From Hymenobacter busanensis (lineage in GTDB: Bacteria > Bacteroidota > Bacteroidia > Cytophagales > Hymenobacteraceae): a stretch of 64,000 nucleotides of DNA. Shown in pieces: positions 37,374 through 44,473 of the stretch (positions within the stretch are counted from its first letter, which is position 1; each line of letters opens with the position of its first letter). The DNA lies in assembly GCF_008727865.1 (NCBI RefSeq), contig NZ_VTWU01000006.1:186001-250000 (forward strand). The letters run 5' to 3'. The notes beneath the pieces are model-generated. The model worked only from the letters and a program-made list of their open reading frames with translations, did no database searches and was not told the DNA's origin. Both the position numbers and the translations under genes were made by a program.

Positions 37374-37521
37374 CTTACCGGGGCTACTGGCAACAAGCGA
37401 AACGTTTTCGTTGGCCGGCACTGCGCCAGCCGCGGGATTCGAACCCGCGCGATACAGCAACCGTTGCACTGCACCCGAAAACCAGACCGCGAAGTAACGC
37501 CCGTCTACGGCACCCGGAAAG
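37374..37521 (-). ncRNA. Y RNA-like unit 1 (first in the array), divergent tRNA-like body
   Basis: Terminal helix CTTTCCGGG (37513-37521) / CCCGGTAAG (37374-37382), one mismatch; motif strands GGGTGCCGTAG and TTGTTGCC; GCGTTACTTCG follows. T-arm GCGGG-TTCGAAT-CCCGC (37432-37448), acceptor GGCTGGC (37425-37431) with GCCGGCC (37413-37419, one G-U) and a 5-nt loop GCAGT. The D-arm is replaced by a short hairpin CGAAA-ACG-TTTCG, and extra bases lie between the T-arm and the 5' motif. Confidence 0.75.
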
Positions 37522-37581
37522 GGCGTTGGGGGCAGAGGATGGAAACGAACGGCTGGCCGTAAGCACCGCGCCGCTTCCTGG

Positions 37582-37612
37582 AGTAATTAATCCGATTTCA
37601 TGGCAGCAAAAA
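37582..37612 (-). promoter_or_regulatory. possible promoter of the RNA array
   Basis: On the minus strand TTTTTG (37607-37612) is followed after 17 nt by TAATTACT (37582-37589), a partial match to the Bacteroidota TTTG / TAnnTTTG promoter. It lies between the Ro60 terminator and unit 1. Confidence 0.3.
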
Positions 37613-37623
37613 GTGAATGGCGA

Positions 37624-37659
37624 GGGAGCGGCAACCCGCTTGACAATGTTGCCGCCCCC
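37624..37659. terminator. stem-loop after the Ro60 gene
   Basis: GGGAGCGGCAAC and GTTGCCGCCCCC pair over 12 bp with one mismatch, 12 bp beyond the Ro60 stop. It may end the protein-coding transcript or mark a processing point before the RNA array. Confidence 0.6.
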
Positions 37660-37670
37660 GGCCGCGGGTG

Positions 37671-39200
37671 TTAGAGTTCAATTTTTTCGATTTCGGTCAG
37701 GGCCGAGCCGCCGTTTTCCAGCGCCTGCAGCACGTCGAATACTTTGTCGGACCAGCCGGCAATCAGGGCCACGCCGTTTTCGGGCTTCACCTGCACCGGC
37801 ACGTTGCCGTGGCCGGCCAGGTCGAAGAGGTAGAGGCGGGCCTGCGGGGCCACTGTGCGGCGGTATTCGCGCCACTCCTGGGCTAGCGTGGTGCCCTGGC
37901 CGGTGCTGTCCCAGAGTTGGCAGTCGGTGAAAATCATCACCTTGTCGGCCACCTCGCGACGCTGGCGCAGGTCCTGCACCACCAGGTAGCCGTTGGTGCT
38001 GTAGCCCACCTCGCCTTCGCGCCGGTAGAACTCCTGCACGTTGCGCAGCACCTGGCCTTTTGGCAGGGCTACGCGCTTCCAGGTGTCGCCGAACATGCCG
38101 GTTACCACGTGCCCGCAGCGGCTTTGCAGCAGCATGCCCAGCACCAGGCCCACGTCGTAGAGCAGCACTTTGCTGCGCTGAGACACCGGCTGCTGCATGG
38201 AGCCCGATACGTCGCAGGCTACCACCACGCGGGTTTCAGCCCCGAAACCGCGCAGGTTCTGGATGGAATGCCCGATGGCCGTTTCCAGCGCCTGGAGCAC
38301 CAGCGCCGTGTACCCCGAGCGCAGCGGCAGCAGTTCGCGGTAGGCCGCCAGGTAGCGGAACGGCAGCTGCTTGCTGCGCGCCACCGCGCCGGCATCGGTC
38401 AGCGCGGCCACCACTTGCTCCACCGCCGCCGCCGACACGTCGGCTTCGAGGATGTTGCGCAGGTTGCGCAGCAGGGCCATGTAGCCCAGCTTGTCGCTGC
38501 CGATCAGCGTTTCCCACTTCCGGCGGAAGGCCGTCTGCCGTTCTGCCGCCGAAGCGAACTGCTGCTGTCCCAGGGCCGACAGCTCGGTTTCCCAGGTGTA
38601 AGGCGTTGGCAATTCGCCGCGCACAAGCTGGTCGAACAAGGCTTGCTGCGCGGCGCTTTTGGCTTGCGGGTGCACCAAGAACAGCGCATCGCGCAGGCGC
38701 ACCTGCCCAGCGCGGTCGTACTTGGCCAGCTGGTAGCCATCGAAGCGATTGAAAGCCAAGGCCAACCCTTTCTGCAGCTGCTTCGAGAGGCGGTTGAGGG
38801 TTTTGGGGCCCTGCCGCTGGTTGGCCACAGCATAGAAGGCGAGCAGCTCGGTAATCTCGTCGGCCCGCTGCACCACGCGGGCCACGAGGCGGCTCACCAG
38901 GACGTCGCCGCGGTGCACCTGGGCCAGCTCCACGGCCAGCACCAGGGGTACCGAACGCAGGTAGAGCTGCTCGCGGGCGTACACGGCCAACTGAGCCACA
39001 AAGCGCGGGTCGTTTTGCCGCACCAGCTCGCGCAGGCGCTGCAGGCGGGTACCAGCCGTTTCGTAGAACTGGTCGCTGAGCGCGGCGGTGGCCACGGCGG
39101 CGTAGAGTTCCAGCGCCGGCGTCAGCTGGTAGGCCAGCGCGCCTTCGTGGTTGAGCACCGGGGCGGGCTTGTTTTTGCGGAAGCTGAAGTTGAAGCGCAT
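37671..39200 (-). CDS. rsr: Ro60/Rsr homologue (TROVE + VWA)
   Basis: 509 residues. The N-terminal TROVE domain (about 1-320) is a ring of helical repeats; typical segments are NHEGALAYQLTPALELYAAVATA, DPRFVAQLAVYAREQLYLRSVPLVLAVELA and GYMALLRNLRNILEA. The C-terminal von Willebrand A domain (about 322-505) has the MIDAS motif DVSGSM starting at Asp330 and VMIFTDCQLWD. Ro60 binds Y RNAs on its outer surface and the 3' ends of misfolded RNAs through its central hole. The start at 39200 is favoured because family members begin M(K/R)FNFSF. It is followed on the same strand by the Y RNA-like array and two rtcB genes, and preceded by a PcfJ-like gene 45 bp upstream. Confidence 0.93.
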   Translation of the reverse strand: MRFNFSFRKNKPAPVLNHEGALAYQLTPALELYAAVATAALSDQFYETAGTRLQRLRELVRQNDPRFVAQLAVYAREQLYLRSVPLVLAVELAQVHRGDVLVSRLVARVVQRADEITELLAFYAVANQRQGPKTLNRLSKQLQKGLALAFNRFDGYQLAKYDRAGQVRLRDALFLVHPQAKSAAQQALFDQLVRGELPTPYTWETELSALGQQQFASAAERQTAFRRKWETLIGSDKLGYMALLRNLRNILEADVSAAAVEQVVAALTDAGAVARSKQLPFRYLAAYRELLPLRSGYTALVLQALETAIGHSIQNLRGFGAETRVVVACDVSGSMQQPVSQRSKVLLYDVGLVLGMLLQSRCGHVVTGMFGDTWKRVALPKGQVLRNVQEFYRREGEVGYSTNGYLVVQDLRQRREVADKVMIFTDCQLWDSTGQGTTLAQEWREYRRTVAPQARLYLFDLAGHGNVPVQVKPENGVALIAGWSDKVFDVLQALENGGSALTEIEKIEL

Positions 39201-39245
39201 AGCAGTGGGCAATAGGCAGTGGGGAAAGGCGACGCCGTTGGCGCG

Positions 39246-40544
39246 TTAAAACAGGTGTTTCGGAATCAGAAGCTTGGCTTCGAGGGCCCAGCGGCTCACC
39301 CACACCATTTCCGTGTCGGTGAGGCGGCGGTTGTACTTGCCCCGGGCCTGCACCACGGTGCGGTTGGCCAGCACCTCCAGGGTAATGGCGCGCACGCCGT
39401 CGAGCGTGAGGGAAAAGATGCCGCAGCGCCCCCGGCTGCAGGAGTTGAAGTACGACGACACGCAGTGGCTCAGCGCGTAGCCTTCGGCCAGTAGCTCGCC
39501 GTAGCTGCGCAGCTGGGTAATGCGCACCTTGCACTTGTCGCCGCCGGCAAAATCGGGCACCGGCAGCAGCGGCCAGGTCGTGGCACGCGAAACCTCGGCG
39601 TCGTAGCCGCGGCGGCGGGCCTGCACCAGCTGACGGTGCCACTGGGCAGTTTGGTCCAGCACGCTGTGCATGGAGCGGCCTTTCAGCGAGAAGCCCGGCT
39701 GGGCTGGCTCGCCGCCGATTCCCACGCTGCGCTTCTGGTGAATCCAGTCGCACACCGGGCCAAAGTGCCGGGCATCGACCATGGCCGTAGCGGCAAAAAA
39801 GTCCACCACCGTCAGCCAGAAGGCATCGTCGCGGTCGATGCCGCGCCCCAGGCGCGAGTCGAGCACCGGCCGCAGCCAGTCGAGCTGGTTGCGGCTGGCC
39901 AACTGGGCGTAGCGCAGGGCTTCGAGGAAGGTGCAGGCCGCCGGCGCCAGGCGCAGGTGGTGCTCCAGTTTCTTGGTGAGCGGGACCGGGAGCTTGGGAC
40001 AAGTGCGCAGGGCCTGCCCACGCCCCAGGTGCAGAGTCAGCTCGGCAATGTTGAGGCCGTCCTGCAGCTGGTTGGCCGTCCAGGAGTTGAGCACCCAGCC
40101 CGGCACGTCGCCGTACTGGTCGAACAGGTGCCGCACCAGGCTTTCCAGCTGCCGAAACGGGTTGCGGCTGCGGGGCTTCCAGTCGGCTAGCTCGCGCAGC
40201 CGGCGGTGGTAATGCTCGGCTACGGCCGCCACTGCCGCACTCAGCTCCGGGCGCCAGAGCAGCTCGGGGCACTTGGCTGCCAACGCCAGCATGGCTTTCC
40301 GGCGGCGTGGGCGGCTATCGGCCGGCAGGTTGTGCACGCAGTCCTGGTAGAGCTTGGTCAGGGGCGAGCCGGCGCCGAGGTGGGCGTCGACCACGTGCGG
40401 ACCGCCAGCCAGGCTGAACAGGTACTCGACCTGCTCGGTGGGCGACCAGCGGCGCCAGTCCATGCGCCGGGCCGCCGCCAGTACTATGACGGCTTGCTCG
40501 GCTTGCCAGGCGGCGTGGGATAGGGGTTTGTTGCGGTTTGCCAT
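39246..40544 (-). CDS. PcfJ-like protein
   Basis: 432 residues, no signal or membrane segments, mostly helical and basic. The C-terminal 130 residues carry the PcfJ-domain signature: ITQLRSYGELLAEGYALSHCV, SYFNSCSRGRCGIFSL, then ITLEVLANRTVVQARGKYNRR. The Cys/His cluster (SHC, SCSRGRC) could bind metal or be catalytic. PcfJ-like proteins are best known from plasmids and phages and have no proven function. It lies 45 bp upstream of the Ro60 gene on the same strand, likely in one operon, which suggests an RNA-related role. Confidence 0.75.
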   Translation of the reverse strand: MANRNKPLSHAAWQAEQAVIVLAAARRMDWRRWSPTEQVEYLFSLAGGPHVVDAHLGAGSPLTKLYQDCVHNLPADSRPRRRKAMLALAAKCPELLWRPELSAAVAAVAEHYHRRLRELADWKPRSRNPFRQLESLVRHLFDQYGDVPGWVLNSWTANQLQDGLNIAELTLHLGRGQALRTCPKLPVPLTKKLEHHLRLAPAACTFLEALRYAQLASRNQLDWLRPVLDSRLGRGIDRDDAFWLTVVDFFAATAMVDARHFGPVCDWIHQKRSVGIGGEPAQPGFSLKGRSMHSVLDQTAQWHRQLVQARRRGYDAEVSRATTWPLLPVPDFAGGDKCKVRITQLRSYGELLAEGYALSHCVSSYFNSCSRGRCGIFSLTLDGVRAITLEVLANRTVVQARGKYNRRLTDTEMVWVSRWALEAKLLIPKHLF

Positions 40545-41064
40545 CGGTCAGGATTCCCTTCGCAGGGGTGGTTACCGATTAAAGAATCATTCATTGGAAG
40601 GGCCACTGGGGCCGGCGTATGGAGCAGAAGTCTGAAGCTTTCGTACATGGCAGCGCTTGAAAAAAGGGTGTAACCATCCGTTCGGCAATTCCAATGGAAT
40701 TAATTGCCGTTATGCAAAAATTAATTACTTGAAAAATTCAGGTAATACTCTTCCCAGCGGCTAATTATTAGCCGCCGCTACAGAAAATATATTCCATGAA
40801 TTACACCCAGCTGTTACGTTGCTGGGCGCTGACAATTCGCGGCATTACCGACTGCGTTTTCGGGCGCGGTGTCGGTGGCGAATTATCGACCCGATGCCGC
40901 GCCAATCCAGCGACGCGGGCGTGCCAAAGCAGGGGGCAGAGCGAAACGGGCGGGTATTGGAGAGCATCATGGCAGTAAACGAATGAACAGGTCGAAGAAA
41001 AACAAAACGCCCGAATCTGGCTGGATTCGGGCGTTTCGCACTGGGAGCTTCTATCAAAGAAACC
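40545..41064. other. intergenic region upstream of the PcfJ-like gene
   Basis: No convincing gene. GC content drops between about 40640 and 40800, with several ATTAATT and TAATTA tracts (40697-40770), where the promoter of the minus-strand Ro60 operon is expected. A terminator for the small gene on the right lies at 41005-41036. No copy of the array motif GTGCCGTAG was found here. Confidence 0.5.
41005..41036 (-). terminator. intrinsic terminator of the small AT-rich gene
   Basis: AAACGCCCGAATC and GATTCGGGCGTTT pair over 13 bp; on the minus strand the stem is followed by TTTTGTTTTTC. Confidence 0.85.
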
Positions 41065-41226
41065 TCACGTCGTGGGTTGCGCGCCGAATCCCGGCTGGGT
41101 CTTATCCTCCAGCGAGCTTGGCATTCCTACATATTGATTGAAGTGGCAGCGCATGACGAGTGAAGTCGTTTGTTCGTTTAGGTTTTGGGCTTTGAACGGG
41201 TCAAAGGTAGAAAGGTTATTTTTCAT
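41065..41226 (-). CDS. small AT-rich gene of unknown function
   Basis: 53 codons: MKNNLSTFDPFKAQNLNEQ, then a Cys/His-containing middle (VMRCHFNQYVGMP) and a Pro/Gly/Thr-rich end (PGFGAQPTT). It has the features of a complete transcription unit: a Bacteroidota-type promoter (TAnnTTTG at 41253-41260, TTG at 41281-41283), a start about 20 nt after the expected transcription start, and an intrinsic terminator 29 bp past the stop. Codon use is far more AT-rich than the neighbours. A short polar N-terminus and variable tail could be a modified-peptide precursor, but no maturase is nearby. Function unknown; an in-frame ATG further upstream (41268) would overlap the promoter. Confidence 0.45.
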   Translation of the reverse strand: MKNNLSTFDPFKAQNLNEQTTSLVMRCHFNQYVGMPSSLEDKTQPGFGAQPTT

Positions 41227-41252
41227 AATGCAATAGTTTGAAGAAAAATTTT

Positions 41253-41283
41253 CAAAAATATTTTTCAATTAATCATTTGACAA
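41253..41283 (-). promoter_or_regulatory. Bacteroidota-type promoter of the small gene
   Basis: Minus strand: TTG at 41281-41283, 20-nt spacer, TATTTTTG at 41253-41260, an exact TAnnTTTG element in a very AT-rich tract. Confidence 0.5.
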
Positions 41284-41467
41284 TCCTCCACTCAGTAATC
41301 CACATTAGGAAAAAGCCCTACAGGAAATAATTACGTCATCCACCGCCAATTTTCAGCGCTTAATTACTCATCCTGCAGAACAGAGCCCAAGCACACTTTT
41401 GGGTTACCTGGACAGGCAGAGCTACCTGCTCTGCCGTATGGGAACTGCTACTTGTTTATTGCCCCTG

Positions 41468-42433
41468 ATGCCCTGCCTCGCCACCTCCGACCGCTACACG
41501 CTTGATCTGCCGCCCGGCCACCGCTTCCCCATTGCCAAGTACGACCTGATTCGGGAGCAACTGCTGTGGCAGGGCATTGCACCGCCCGAAGATTTCTACG
41601 ACCCCGGCCTGTGCGCCGAAGAAGACGTGCTGCGCGTGCACACCGCCGACTACTGGCACCGCGTGCGCGACCTGCGCCTCTCCCCCGCTGAGGTGCGCCG
41701 CCTGGGCCTCCCGCAAACCCCGCGGCTGGTGCAACGCTCCCTCTGCAGCTCGGCCGGCACGCTGCAATCGGCCCGGCACGCGCTGCGCGACGGCGTGGGG
41801 CTGAACCTGGCCGGCGGCACCCACCACGCCTTTGCCGACCGCGGCGAAGGATTCTGCGTGCTCAACGACATTGCCATAGCCGCCGCCTACCTGCTGCACC
41901 ACGGCCTAGCCCGGCAGGTGCTGGTCGTCGACCTCGACGTGCACCAGGGCGACGGCACGGCCAGCATTTTCCGCCACGAGCCGCGCGTGTTCACGTTTTC
42001 GATGCACGCCGGCGCCAACTACCCGCTACGCAAGGAGCAGTCGGACCTCGATGTGGCGCTGCCGCTGGGCCTGACCGATACAGCTTACCTCGCGCTGCTG
42101 CACGATACGCTGCCGCCACTGCTGGCGCGCGTGCAGCCCGATTTCGTGTTCTACCAAGCCGGCGTGGATGTGCTGGCCACCGACAAGCTCGGCAAGCTGG
42201 CCCTCACGCCCGCCGGCTGCCGCCGGCGCGACGAGTTCGTGCTCGGCCTCTGCCACCAGCGCCAGCTGCCGGTGGCTGTGAGCATGGGCGGCGGCTATTC
42301 CGAGCGCCTCGCCGACATCGTAGATGCGCACTGCGCCACCTTTGCCGTGGCCTACGCCTTGTGGGGCCACGCGCCCTGCCGACCTTTGCCCGCTCCTGCT
42401 GACACAAGCTCCTATGCCGCTACCCGCCTTTGA
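41468..42433 (+). CDS. histone deacetylase family protein (class II-like deacylase)
   Basis: 321 residues. Arginase/deacetylase fold: PPGHRFPIAKYDLI at the N-terminus, AGGTHHAFADRGEGFCVLNDIAIAA with the tandem catalytic His, VLVVDLDVHQGDGTASIF with Zn ligands Asp and His, YQAGVDVLATDKLG with the third ligand Asp, and SMGGGYSERLADIV. All catalytic and zinc positions are kept. Bacterial members deacylate small molecules such as acetylated polyamines or acetoin-related substrates, or proteins. The start at 41468 is used because the conserved part starts soon after; an ATG at 41438 is possible. Its end overlaps the J-domain gene by 20 bp. Confidence 0.88.
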   Translation: MPCLATSDRYTLDLPPGHRFPIAKYDLIREQLLWQGIAPPEDFYDPGLCAEEDVLRVHTADYWHRVRDLRLSPAEVRRLGLPQTPRLVQRSLCSSAGTLQSARHALRDGVGLNLAGGTHHAFADRGEGFCVLNDIAIAAAYLLHHGLARQVLVVDLDVHQGDGTASIFRHEPRVFTFSMHAGANYPLRKEQSDLDVALPLGLTDTAYLALLHDTLPPLLARVQPDFVFYQAGVDVLATDKLGKLALTPAGCRRRDEFVLGLCHQRQLPVAVSMGGGYSERLADIVDAHCATFAVAYALWGHAPCRPLPAPADTSSYAATRL

Positions 42434-43427
42434 AGAGTTCAACTCGCGCCGCACCCCCGTCACCCAGCGCGGCCTCGCTCGGCCCGGCCACGCTCCCGAT
42501 GCCGGCACGCCCGCGCAACAGGCGTTTCGCGAGGCCATCGAGAAAGTAGAAAGCCTGCGCACCCAGGTGCGGGAACTGGAACAAGCGCAGCGCGAGGCCA
42601 AAAACAAGTACTGGCGGCAGGTTGGGCCGCTGGCCGATACGGTAGTGGCCTTGCGCCGGAGCTTGTTTGAGCCGCTGGAAACGGCCCTGACCACCGGTTT
42701 TTTCACCCGCCTGGAAGAGCAACGCATCGAGGAGCTGCTGCTGCGCAATGCCCGCGCCCTGCAGTACCGCTTCGGCGAAGATGTGGACGACCTGTTGCTG
42801 CGCTACACGCCCACGCGGCCGGTGCCCGAACCCGACGAGGATGAGCAAACCGACCGTAAACAGGACGACGCCCACGCCGAGCACCACGCGCACCAGCGCG
42901 GCAAGCGCAAAACCAAGGCCGAGCGCGACCAGGAAGCCGCTGCCCGCGCCCTGCAGGCCGACCAGCAACGGCTGCAAGCCGGCGCCAAAGCCGTGTACCG
43001 CCAGCTGGCCCGCGCCAACCACCCCGACCTGGAGCGCGACCCGGACCTGGCCCGTCAGAAAACAGCTCGTATGCAGCGCATCACCCGCGCTTACGAAGCC
43101 AATGACCTATATGCCCTGCTTCAGCTGTTGGCCGAGCACAGCGCCCTCGAAACCGACACGGCGTCCGACGAGTTGCTGGCCCGCTACACCCGCGCCCTAC
43201 AGCAGCAGCAAACCGAGTTGAAACTGCGCCTGCAGCAGCTCAAGTACGGCGACCAAAACGCTTTCCAGGGCACCGGCAAAAAACAGGAAGCCGAGCTGCG
43301 GCAAATCAAGCGCGGCTTGCGCGCCGAAGCCGAATACCTGGAATTGGTGCAGAAGTCGATACGGGAGCCGGAAACCCTGCGGCAACTGCTGCGCGAGCTG
43401 GACGCAGCCGGCCAAGAAGAGCTATAA
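42414..43427 (+). CDS. J-domain protein
   Basis: 337 residues, very rich in Gln, Glu, Arg and Ala, with long predicted coiled coils (about 35-65 and 260-300). The J-domain is internal (about residues 190-245): KAVYRQLARANHPDLERD holds the invariant HPD tripeptide needed to stimulate Hsp70 ATPase, followed by RMQRITRAYEANDLYALLQLL. There is no Gly/Phe or zinc-finger region, so it is a class III (type C) J-protein whose other parts choose the client. The start lies inside the HDAC-family gene (20-bp overlap), so the two are translationally coupled. Confidence 0.8.
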   Translation: MPLPAFEEFNSRRTPVTQRGLARPGHAPDAGTPAQQAFREAIEKVESLRTQVRELEQAQREAKNKYWRQVGPLADTVVALRRSLFEPLETALTTGFFTRLEEQRIEELLLRNARALQYRFGEDVDDLLLRYTPTRPVPEPDEDEQTDRKQDDAHAEHHAHQRGKRKTKAERDQEAAARALQADQQRLQAGAKAVYRQLARANHPDLERDPDLARQKTARMQRITRAYEANDLYALLQLLAEHSALETDTASDELLARYTRALQQQQTELKLRLQQLKYGDQNAFQGTGKKQEAELRQIKRGLRAEAEYLELVQKSIREPETLRQLLRELDAAGQEEL

Positions 43428-43468
43428 GTCGATTTTCTTTTGTTCGTGCGAAGCAGCAGACCTTTGGA

Positions 43469-44404
43469 TTAGCGCAGGAACTCGGCCACCTGCCGAATTA
43501 CGCCTTGGTCGCGCATGATTTTGTTGTGCCCCAGGCCGGTAGTGGGGTGAAACTCCAGGCCGGGCCAGCTGCGAACCACTGCCTGCGCGTCGGCAAAGGG
43601 CACCGACTCGTCCTGGCAGTCGTGCAGGAGCAGCACGCGGTCGGCACGCACTTTCCCGGCGGCTTGCGTCAGGCTGAAGCTTTCGGCGTCGCGGCCGCTT
43701 TGTTCGCGCACGTGGCGCAGCATCCGCGCCACCACGGCGTCGGGCAAACGCAGCAAATCGGCGAAGCGACGGGCCACGTCGGGCGTGCTGCTGGGCGCGC
43801 TCATCAGCACCAAGCGCGCCAGGCCCTGGCCCTGGTTGAACAGCACCGGCAGGCCGGCTGTGGTGGCCGCGCCGAAAGAGTGAGCCACCACGGCGTACAC
43901 TGCGGCGCCGGTAGTAGCCACGTGGTCGGCTACGGCCTGGGTGGCGCGGCCAAACTCCGGCAGCGTCGTCAGGCGGCCCGATGAGTCGCCGTGGGCGGGG
44001 GCATCGAACGCCACCACGCGGTAGCCGGCCCGCACCAAGCCATCGGCAAACACGCCCCAAAAGCTGGCGCGGTGCTCCCAGCCGTGCACCAGCAGCACCG
44101 TGCGCTGTCCTTGGGGGTTCCACTCGTAGGCCGCCAGGGTGCCGCCTTCAAACGGCACTCGGAATGCCTGCGCGGTAGCCAAAGCCGCATCTTCCCATTT
44201 CTTGCGCGGCAACCGGCGCGGCGTGCAGAACAGCCGCCACGCCTCCCGAAACGCCCACTCCGTCGACACCGCGGCCAGCAGCCGAAACTTCAGGCGCACC
44301 AGCCCGATGCCGGGCGGCGCGGCGTAGCGGAACGGCATGGGCGCGGCGGGTAGCGGCTCGTGGCGGGCCATCCATTGGTAAGCGGGCGAAAAGGTGTTCT
44401 GCAT
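43469..44404 (-). CDS. alpha/beta hydrolase
   Basis: 311 residues. Alpha/beta-hydrolase fold: LLVHGWEHRASFWG (oxyanion HG motif), VVAFDAPAHGDSSG, nucleophile elbow VVAHSFGAA with Ser, LLLHDCQDESVP with the acid, and GLGHNKIM with the catalytic His. An N-terminal extension of about 75 residues is basic and aromatic. Substrate unknown; this group includes esterases and lysophospholipase-like enzymes. It lies 70 bp downstream of the TetR gene on the same strand, so it may be in that regulon. The start at 44404 is preferred over an upstream ATG. Confidence 0.78.
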   Translation of the reverse strand: MQNTFSPAYQWMARHEPLPAAPMPFRYAAPPGIGLVRLKFRLLAAVSTEWAFREAWRLFCTPRRLPRKKWEDAALATAQAFRVPFEGGTLAAYEWNPQGQRTVLLVHGWEHRASFWGVFADGLVRAGYRVVAFDAPAHGDSSGRLTTLPEFGRATQAVADHVATTGAAVYAVVAHSFGAATTAGLPVLFNQGQGLARLVLMSAPSSTPDVARRFADLLRLPDAVVARMLRHVREQSGRDAESFSLTQAAGKVRADRVLLLHDCQDESVPFADAQAVVRSWPGLEFHPTTGLGHNKIMRDQGVIRQVAEFLR

Positions 44405-44473
44405 AACCGGATAAACGCGAAGGTGAAACAACGAAGCAGCCCACGCTGCCCCAGCCAGTACTTGCGGAAAGGG

